This document shows, one piece after another, positions 16,011-23,600 of a stretch of 64,000 nucleotides of DNA. The position numbers and the translations under genes are program-made. The first letter of the stretch is position 1. Each line of letters opens with the position of its first letter. The stretch is taken from positions 124,001 through 188,000 of the forward strand of contig CAVTVK010000001.1 in the NCBI GenBank assembly GCA_963738135.1. The letters run 5' to 3'. This stretch comes from Bog-473 sp963738135. Lineage in GTDB: Bacteria > Actinomycetota > Acidimicrobiia > Acidimicrobiales > RAAP-2. The notes under the pieces are model-generated. The model made no database searches and was not told the origin of the DNA. It worked only from the letters and a program-made list of their open reading frames with translations.

Positions 16011-16439
16011 CTAAAACGGCGACCAGTCTCCGTCCGGGTCAGTGGTTTGCCCCAGTTCGATGAGATGACCGTCGGGGTCGCGGATGTAGCAACGAATCTC
16101 ATACGCATGCTGCTTAGGAGGCGTGAGGAACTCGGCTCCCTTGGCACGCCACTCCTCGTACTTGGCATAAACGTCCGTGACTCGGATATTGAGGAAAGCG
16201 CTGGACCGGTCAGGGTCGGATGGCGTCTCCAGAGTCACGGTTGGCTTGTCGTCAGTCGGACCTCCGCCAGAATTGATGACAATGAAGCTGTTGGCGAGTG
16301 CGACATTGGTCGGCACTGGGCCAAACACCACGGTGCCGCCGAGCACTTCGGTATAGAACCGCCTGGAGCGTTCGACATTGTCCGACACAATGAAGTGGGT
16401 CAGCACCATTCCTTCTTGGGACTCATTGTTTGCAGCCAC
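16011..16439 (-). CDS. Glyoxalase/VOC-superfamily protein
   Basis: A 142-residue vicinal-oxygen-chelate fold protein with two beta-alpha-beta modules. The first has MVLTHFIVSDNVERSRRFY followed by VLGGTVVFGP. The second has LNIRVTDVYAKYEEWRAKGA and the C-terminal signature YIRDPDGHLIELGQ, in which the Glu is a typical metal ligand. The start GTG 16439 has GGAGG 6 bases upstream, better than the ATG at 16409, which sits directly on its purine stretch. Roles in this superfamily range from glyoxalase and dioxygenase to antibiotic binding. The specific role cannot be decided. Confidence 0.8.
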   Translation of the reverse strand: MAANNESQEGMVLTHFIVSDNVERSRRFYTEVLGGTVVFGPVPTNVALANSFIVINSGGGPTDDKPTVTLETPSDPDRSSAFLNIRVTDVYAKYEEWRAKGAEFLTPPKQHAYEIRCYIRDPDGHLIELGQTTDPDGDWSPF

Positions 16440-16641
16440 CCCGCACCTCCAGTGGTTTGGGCACATACCCGCGGACCACCGGGCCTGCAGCCGACGTTCT
16501 CGTGAGCGAAGTATCGTCCGAATTCCACGCCGCGACCAGCGGCCATCCCACTGGAGTCTGACAGTCCACGTCGTGGGCGAAACATTTCATGCGCCCCGTA
16601 TGCCGGCTTAATGGGCACTCGCAGCCGTCGGGCTCACGCTC

Positions 16642-17388
16642 TCACGGCAAGGAACGCAGCACGGCGACTTCGGGCATCTTCTCGGGCGGTCCGAAGCCGT
16701 GCTCGGACAGCCAGCGGATGTTGAGCAGGCATCGCAACGACCACCACGCGCGAATGAGGTCGCGGTCGACGTCGGTGCCGTAGCCGGCGACGACGTCGCC
16801 AAGGTGTTCCTCATGTCCGAGCGTGAGGGTGGCGAGGTCGAAGAGCGCGTCGCCCTGGGACGCCTCGGACCAGTCGATCACACCGGTGACCTTGTCGCCG
16901 ACGACGAAGACGTGGTCGACCTGCAGGTCGCCGTGGATGAACACGGGAGCCCACGGCCGGAGTGCAGTCTCGGCGAGCCGGCGGTTGCGTGTGACTACGT
17001 CGGCGGGAAGCACGCTCTTGGCGACGACCCACTCGCACTCGCCGGCGAGGCGGGATGCGAGCTCGTCGACGCTCCGACCGGGCCACGGCGGCAGTGGCGC
17101 GTCGTGCAGCGCCCGGGCGGCGGCACCGGCCGCGGCCCACGCCGAGGACGACGCGGTAGACGGCTCGCCGAGATGGCCGAGTGCGGTCCCCGGGAGAGCG
17201 GCGAGCGCGAGCACGGGCGGCTTCCGCCACAGGATCTGCGGGGTCGGGACAGGCGCCATCTCCATCGCCTCGACTTCGACGTCGGGGCGTGTCGGATCAG
17301 CGTCGATCTTCAGGAACACGTCGCCGACGCGCAAGGTTGCGCGCTCGCTGTGGGCGACGACAACCTCGACCTCATCCACCTCGCCCAT
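16642..17388 (-). CDS. Aminoglycoside-phosphotransferase-like kinase (APH family)
   Basis: This protein of about 248 residues has the C-terminal catalytic core of APH/choline-kinase proteins: FIHGDLQVDHVFV, then GVIDWSEASQGDALFDLA. In the Brenner motif the usual Asn of HGDxxxxN is His here (HGDLQVDH), a variant seen in some actinobacterial APH-like proteins. The second Asp (VIDW) is intact. The N-lobe is short. I take ATG 17388 as the start; the frame remains open to 17727 but upstream residues look non-coding and cross a 9-bp tandem repeat. The substrate is unknown. Confidence 0.7.
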   Translation of the reverse strand: MGEVDEVEVVVAHSERATLRVGDVFLKIDADPTRPDVEVEAMEMAPVPTPQILWRKPPVLALAALPGTALGHLGEPSTASSSAWAAAGAAARALHDAPLPPWPGRSVDELASRLAGECEWVVAKSVLPADVVTRNRRLAETALRPWAPVFIHGDLQVDHVFVVGDKVTGVIDWSEASQGDALFDLATLTLGHEEHLGDVVAGYGTDVDRDLIRAWWSLRCLLNIRWLSEHGFGPPEKMPEVAVLRSLP

Positions 17389-17450
17389 CTTCGCATGGAA
17401 GGCCACCGACGGCGCCTTGTCGTTGGTGGTCGACACGACCAGGTCGACCA

Positions 17451-17480
17451 GTGACCGCCGTGACCGCCGTGACCGCCGTG
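17451..17480. repeat. 9-bp tandem repeat (GTGACCGCC, more than 3 copies)
   Basis: Three perfect copies of GTGACCGCC run from 17451 to 17477 and a partial fourth follows. It lies about 63 bases upstream of the proposed phosphotransferase start. Two other 9-bp GC-rich tandem repeats occur in this window, at 35011 and 56402. Confidence 0.85.
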
Positions 17481-18250
17481 ACCTACCCAGGTGACCGGAA
17501 ATGGACTGACCGCTCAGGTGACTACGACGGCACCCGGACTCCAACGGCTGGTTCGCGACGTGGAACACGAAGTCGGTCCCGGACCGCGCGTTGACCTCCA
17601 GAGTGTGGGCTCCTGCGGCGACGAGGTCGGCGGGACGCGCACTTCTGTCATCATCACGGTGAACGGCTGAGATCCTCTGAGGCCTGTCTTTCGGGGCATT
17701 GCCGTCCATCGATTCGAGGCAGGCCACAACGAGCGAACCTGGAAACGTTCACCGGGCCGCTGAGGAATCGTGCCGCTGGGGAGCAGGACTCACGCGGACC
17801 GACCCAGACCGAACCGGAGAGCGCCAACCGGGAGTCCGAGTCCGCTCCGGCCAGGAAGCAAGTGCCCTTCCACCACAACGGACTGGGCTGGTTCCTTTGC
17901 GTTTCGCGGCTTCGTCACCCGCCGTTCACCTGGAATATCGGAAATTGTGGGAACCGCCACGAAGGCGCCGTCGGCGCTCGAGCGTTGGAGGAGACATCCC
18001 TGTGAGCAGGAAATTCGTGCAAGCGTGACCTGGCCAGGCTTCCGGATCGGCCGCCACGGGGCCCTGATCGGGGCCTCCCACACCCATGTTTCGCACAACG
18101 ATGGTCACCTCAGAGGCACGGCAGGCCGATAGTCGCGTCGGAGCGAGCCGCAGAACGTGCCAACCTTGGGCGGTCCATGGGTACCGACTCGGCGCGGATT
18201 CTGGACGTCAGCGCTCCATTGGCGGAAATACTGATCCTGATCGACCACTC
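17481..18250. other. Long intergenic stretch, no gene supported
   Basis: Frames of 60-120 codons exist on both strands, but none has a plausible start region, domain or codon pattern. They also overlap one another. The stretch presumably holds the promoter of the exported protein at 18251. It could contain decayed sequence from the accessory region, but I see no recognisable fragment. Confidence 0.5.
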
Positions 18251-19711
18251 ATGACACGCATACTTCGCAGCGTTGGGTTCATCGTGGCCTTGGCGACAGC
18301 CGGCCTCGGTGTCGGCGCGTTCGCCTGGACGCCCGGCGGCAGCGTGGCTTCGGCGTCCAGCGGCTTCACACCCCTCCCGCCCGGTTGGGAGCTCTGCATC
18401 TTGGAGGGGGTCTCGGCACCCGCCACGGCGGCGAACGTGGCCGACCTCGACGAATGGCAGGCGGCTGAGGGCGGCTCGACGAACAACACGGCCGCCTTCA
18501 ACCCCTACAACACGCTGCGCATGACCGACGTCACCGGAGCACCGCTTCCTGGGGCGCGCTCGGCCAACGGATTCCCGGCCTTTCCCACATGGGCCGCCGG
18601 CTGCGCGGCGACCGTGGCCACACTCTTTCAGCCGAACATGTGGGTCATCACGGCCGCGCTCCGGGCCGGGAGCGTGACACCCACTGCCGCCTTCCTCGCC
18701 GTGGTGGATCAGAGCGCCTGGTGCGCGCCGTCACCCAATGGCGTGCCGTGCTACGTGAACGCCATGGAGACCACACCGGGCAGCCTCACCCTGGCGGTTC
18801 CGGCATCGTCCGCGCTCTCCGTCTTCGGGAATGTGAATACGGACCTCGCGTCGTATCAGCAGTCCATCGTGACCGTCACCAATGACCAGAACGAGGTGGC
18901 GGTCCGCAATCTTGCCCTGGCAGCCGCGGAGTCGAGCGTGGAAACGGCTCAGGCACAATTCGGTGCGACCTCCCATGCTCTTCGGGGCTTTGCCATCAGT
19001 GAGTACGTCAACAGTGGCCTCTACTCGAGCGCCCCGTTGGTCAACGACACGGGGACACCGCCGCTCTCTCCGAACACTCCGCAGAGCTCCGACGGTGTCG
19101 TGGCCCAGCAGTACCTCCACGTTGCGGCCTCCAACCTGGTCTCCAGGAACGAATCTGCCTCGGACATACTCAAGGAGGCCGAACAGCACCGCGACGACGC
19201 CGCCAAGGCGCTCGCCCAGGCTGCCCTTACGCTGACGTCGGATGAGTCCGCGGAGAGCCGGGACTTGGACCAACTGATGACCGACGTGGCGACCCTCGAG
19301 CATGCTGGAGCGTGCGCGTCGGTGACCATCACGCCGCCCCCGTCGGCCGGAACCGGGGCCTCCGGCTCCACGACGACGACAACCACAAGCACCACGACCA
19401 CAATCCCGCCGACCACCACCACGACCGTCCCACCGACCTCGAGCACGACGACGACCATCCCGCCGACCACGACGACAACGACGGGACCGACCGGCATCCC
19501 GCTGAGTTCGCCGGTTCCGACGTCCACGACCACCACGGTCCCGCCGACCACGACCACCACGACGACCGTTCCGCCGACCACCACCACGACGACCACGACC
19601 CCCACTGCCGCAGCGGCACCGCCGGCCGGAACTGCGCCGCCCGCCGAGGCTGCCGGGGTCTCGGCGCTGCAGGGCTGCATCGCCACCTTCGCTCCGCCCG
19701 CCAACGCCTGA
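18251..19711 (+). CDS. Exported coiled-coil protein with Thr/Pro-rich tail
   Basis: A protein of 486 residues. A signal peptide (LRSVGFIVALATAGLGVGAF) precedes a Ser/Gly-rich linker. The body of about 340 residues includes a Cys-bearing N-terminal part (WELCILEG, WAAGCAATVATL, SAWCAPSPNGVPCYVN) and a long Ala-rich helical region (residues about 200-350). That helical region resembles the coiled coils that precede peptidoglycan hydrolase domains. The last 130 residues are a Thr-rich tract with Pro pairs (TTTTTVPP units) and end in LQGCIATFAPPANA. Such tails usually span the cell wall. ATG 18251 starts directly at the signal peptide; the frame is open upstream without coding character. No enzymatic domain is seen. 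Confidence 0.72.
   Translation: MTRILRSVGFIVALATAGLGVGAFAWTPGGSVASASSGFTPLPPGWELCILEGVSAPATAANVADLDEWQAAEGGSTNNTAAFNPYNTLRMTDVTGAPLPGARSANGFPAFPTWAAGCAATVATLFQPNMWVITAALRAGSVTPTAAFLAVVDQSAWCAPSPNGVPCYVNAMETTPGSLTLAVPASSALSVFGNVNTDLASYQQSIVTVTNDQNEVAVRNLALAAAESSVETAQAQFGATSHALRGFAISEYVNSGLYSSAPLVNDTGTPPLSPNTPQSSDGVVAQQYLHVAASNLVSRNESASDILKEAEQHRDDAAKALAQAALTLTSDESAESRDLDQLMTDVATLEHAGACASVTITPPPSAGTGASGSTTTTTTSTTTTIPPTTTTTVPPTSSTTTTIPPTTTTTTGPTGIPLSSPVPTSTTTTVPPTTTTTTTVPPTTTTTTTTPTAAAAPPAGTAPPAEAAGVSALQGCIATFAPPANA
19366..19613 (+). repeat. Low-complexity Thr/Pro-coding tract
   Basis: Within the gene at 18251, about 80 codons are nearly all ACN (Thr) or CCN (Pro), giving repeated TTTTT-VPP or IPP units. 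It is an extended, probably O-glycosylated wall-spanning linker. Slippage-prone repeats like this vary in length between strains. Confidence 0.8.
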
Positions 19712-19732
19712 TCGACATCAACGCCTGATCGA
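19701..19732. repeat. 17-bp direct duplication across a stop codon
   Basis: The block CAACGCCTGATCGACAT is followed at once by a second copy beginning CAACGCCTGATCGA. The first copy contains the TGA of the 18251 gene. It looks like a recent slippage event. Confidence 0.7.
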
Positions 19733-19743
19733 ACGGGGATCGG

Positions 19744-19779
19744 CGGGAGACCTCCCGTTCTCCGTGCGCGAAAAAGGCT
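19744..19779. terminator. Weak candidate terminator region between convergent genes
   Basis: Two small hairpins lie between the convergent 18251 gene and the peptidase gene. CGGGAG/CTCCCG is at 19744-19757. On the minus strand, GCTG/CAGC is followed by a run of T (reverse of AAAAA at about 19771-19775). Both stems are short, so the call is weak. Confidence 0.3.
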
Positions 19780-19877
19780 GCGTCACAGCAGTAGTGGATG
19801 CCCGCACCGATCGCCCCGTCGGCGAGGCACCGCTTTGGGCTCCACGGCGCGATGCCGCGCTGGTCAGGAAGGGATGC

Positions 19878-20660
19878 TCAGAACCCGTTGGCAGCGATGA
19901 TGGAGCCGTTGAGGTGGGTCCCGGCCATCGATCCGTCATTGGGAGCGTTGCCGTAGGAGAAGACTGCTCCTTGCGCTGAGGCGACCCAGTAGCCCCCGCC
20001 GTCGGCGTCCGCGAAGATCGCAGACGCCGGGTTGGATGCCCCGACCGATCCCACGGGACCACCCCGAGCGACGGCATCCCCGTAGGCGTAGACGTTCCCG
20101 TTGGCCAGGAGCACCCAGTACCCGCGGCCGTCGGCGGTCCGGACGGCCGAGGTCACCGGGGAGCCCTGGTTTCCGGGGGAACCGTAAAAGGGGGCGTCGC
20201 CGAAGGCGTAGACGTTGCCGGTCTGCGTGATCAGCCAGTACCCGTTCCCAGAGGCGTCCGGCACCACCGCGACAGCCGCGCCCGAGCAGCCCCCCATGCC
20301 CGGGCACGAACCCTCGAAACGGGCGTCACCGAAGGCGAATACACCGCCATCGGACGCGACCATGAAGTACCCACCGCCGTCGGACGACGGCACCATGCCG
20401 ACGATCGGCGCGTTGAGGCTGTGCGGGAGACCCGACCCCGCCGGCGACAGGCCGGTTCCGGGTATCGAGCCGTAGTAGCCGGCATTGCCGAAGGCGAAGA
20501 CCCCGCCGTCGGACGCCACCAGCCAGTACCCGGCCTTGTTGGCCGTGGGGCTGATGCCGACCACCGGCCGTTGCAGGGTGATGTTGCCGGTCGATCCGTA
20601 GAACTGGGCCGAGCCGAACGTGAAGATGCCGCCGTCGGAGCCCACCAGCCAGTAGCCGTA
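19878..20660 (-). repeat. Six C-terminal FG-rich repeats of the S53 peptidase
   Basis: Six units of about 40 residues each start with GYW or GYF and contain a core like LVASDGGVFAFGDARFYGS. The third, for example, reads YFMVASDGGVFAFGDARFEG and the fourth YWLITQTGNVYAFGDAPFYG. The later units are more divergent. Six such blades suggest a propeller, preceded by a run of seven prolines. Similar repeats are common in exported proteins of Acidimicrobiia; the ligand is unknown. Confidence 0.8.
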
Positions 20661-23600
20661 GCTGGGCGCCGGCGGTGGTGGTGGTGGTGGTGTCGAGGTC
20701 ACCGGGCCCCCGGTGACGGTGAAATCGCCCGAGGCGCTCGTGTAGCTGACCACGTAGTTGCCGGCGTTGGTTCCGTTCAGAGTCACGCCGCCGCACGATG
20801 AGGCGACCAGCTTGTAGCCGCCCGACGGCAGCGCGCCGCTGATGGGGGTGGCGGCGTTGACCTGGCTGCAGGTCAGGCCGCTGGTGTCTACGGTCACGTC
20901 GGCAGGATGGCTGCCGACGGTGCCCGCAAAGCTCGGGGGCCCCTGGTTGGACTGGGAGCCCCTGACGGCGACCGGAATCGGCAACTGCGTGACCGTTGTG
21001 AGCCCAGTGACATAGGAGATCGCGTAGTTCGGATCCGACGCGCCACTGCACGACGACGTATACGACGAGCCGACCGGACTGGAGCTGGTCGCCGTCGTCG
21101 TGCAGGTCGGCGGCGGCGTCAATGAGGACGGGGTATCGCCACCTTTGAGGCCGCTGTACAGCGCAGTGACGATCGGGGTCGAGCCGTACGGCGACGATCC
21201 GCTGCCCGCCGTGATGGTCAAGGGTGCCGCCGTGACCGTGACCGACCCGCTGACGTAGCCGATGGTGTAGTTGCCGTCCACCGCGCCGCTGCAGGACGAC
21301 GAATAGAACGAGATCGCCACGGGACTGTGTGTGTTCTGCGTCGTCGAGCAGGTGGGCTTCGTCGTGAGGGATGACGCAGTGTCACCGTTGACGAATCCGC
21401 CGTAGTTGGGAGTGACGGTGGCCACGGTCCCGTAGGTCGTCGTCGGACTCGACGCTGTGACGGTCAGGGGGGCCTTCCCGACAGAGACCGAGCCCGAGGT
21501 GTAGCTGATGGTGTAGTTGGGATCGACCGCACCGATACAGCCGGAGAGGTACGGCGAACCGGCCACCGGACTGGAACTGGTCGCCGTCGTCGTGCACGTG
21601 GGAGGCGACATCAGGGACGAGGGGCTGTCGCCGTTCACGAACCCCGCGTAGTTGGGCGTGATCGACGGGACGTTGCCGCCGTACATCATGGAGCCGCCCG
21701 AGGCGGTGATCGTCAGCGGGGCCTGACCGACGCTCACGACACCGGTTGCATAGGAAATGGAGTAGTTGGAGTCTGCCGCACCGCTGCACGACGTCTGGTA
21801 CGGCGAACCGGCCACGGTGCTCACGTTGGTGGCGGTGGTCGAGCACGTGGGCTGGAAGCTGAGCGAAGAGGCGCTGTCCCCGTTCTGGAAACCGGCGTAC
21901 AACGGCGTGATCGTCGGCGGGGTGCCGCCGTAGGGCATGGAGCCGCTCGAGGCGGTGATCGTGAGGTTGGCCGGGTTCACGGTGACACCGCCCCCCACAT
22001 AGCTGATGCTGTAGTTGGAGTCGACGGCGCCACCGCACGAGGAAACGTACGGACTGCCCAGCACCGGGCTCGAGCGAGTAGCGGTGGTCGAACAGGTGGG
22101 CGGCGGACTCAGCGATGCTGCCGAGTCGGAGTTGACGAACCCGGAGTAGCCGGGCGTGATGGTCGGGGCGGTGCCCCCGTAGGGCATGACGGTGCTCGCC
22201 GCCGTGATGGTCAAGGGCGCCGGTGCGACCGTGAAGTTGTTTGTCGTCGTCGTGTACGCGACGGCGTACCCGGTCGTGGTCTCGCCCGAGAGCGTGGCAC
22301 CGCTGCACCCGGCGGGCGCCAGCGTGTAGTTGCCCGCAGGCGTGGTCGGTCCGATGCTCCTGATGCCGGCGATGGTGCAGACCAAGGCGGACGTGTCGAC
22401 CGTGATGCCGGAGGGCGGGTTGTCGGTGCCGGCGAAGGTCGGCGTGCCCCCGTAGGTCTGCGATCCCGAAACGGCGACATGGACCGGGATCGGCGTCACG
22501 GTGAAATCGTTGAGCGGAGTCGCGTACACGACGGAGTATTCGCTGGCGTCAGGTCCCGAGAGTTGCAGCCCATTGCACGATGACGCCAGCAATGTGTAGG
22601 ACCCTGGCGACAACGTCGTGCTGATGGGCGTGGTCGTATCGACGGTGGTGCAGGTCAGGCCACTGCTGTCGAGAGTCACGCCGGTCGGCGTCGTACCCGT
22701 TCCCGCGAAATTGGCCGACGCGGTGAAGGTGGGCGACGCTCCATAGGTCTGCCTGCCCGAGATGGTCACGCTGAAGGGGACAGAGGTCAGGCCTGTCATC
22801 AGCGCCGACGCCACCGGCGTCCCCAACCCGGTGACCATGTCGTACCCGGGCATCGACGGGTACTGCCCGCCGGCCGTGGCGTTGTAGTCGTCGTTCCCAG
22901 AGGTGACGTCGTTGAGGTAGCTGCCCGGCGACTGCTGGGCGAGGAGGTACAGCGCAGGGTTCAAGAGCCCGTAGCCCGCGGTGTTGCCGTTGGCCGAGGC
23001 GACGACGGCAACGACGGCGGCCCACAGTGGTGCGGCGCCGCTAGTCCCGCCGAGGGCATTCCAGTTCAACGAGTTGACGCTGTCGTAGATGATGTAGCCG
23101 CTGCTCGGATCGGCGTCGGCCGACACGTCGGGAACCTCGCGGCAGTCACCGCCGGCGTTGGCGCAGGGCGCACCGCTGCTGCCGGTGACCGTGCCCAACC
23201 CTTGCTGGTAGGCGGGCATCGTGAACCGGGTGGATATCCCGCCCCCGCCCGCACCCTCCGAGAAGTACAGAGCGTCGTTCCATGCCTGTTCGATCGGCGG
23301 CGGGCCGAGCGTCGGCGTCCCGTGCCCGAGCGACGTACCCCCGACGGAGGTGACGTCGGGTTGGCTGGCGGGGTCGGAGACAGCGAGGTTCAAGTTCTGG
23401 ATGACGTCGCCACCGTGCGTCTTGTCGGTGATCCATACGTAGTCGCGCGTGGCGTCGCTGACCAGCTGTCCCATCGAGTCGGTCCCGGTTTCGAGGGCCA
23501 CGGTGGCGCTGATGGAGTTGGTCGAGGTGTTGATCGTCGCCATCACGTCGCCGGGGAAGCTCAGGCCCTTGAGGACGGCCAGGACCTCGTTGCCGTCGGG

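Noticed and set aside
17699..18132. Two plus-strand frames in the 17.5-18.2 kb gap
   Set aside because: They overlap in different frames, have no homologous features and no good start region.
12067..18250. Integrated element bordered by tRNA-Leu
   Set aside because: No integrase, no second copy of the tRNA 3' end and no phage or plasmid genes were found.
19021..19704. Minus-strand Val/Gly-rich frame (VVVVVGG repeats)
   Set aside because: It is the reverse complement of the Thr/Pro-coding tract, not a gene.
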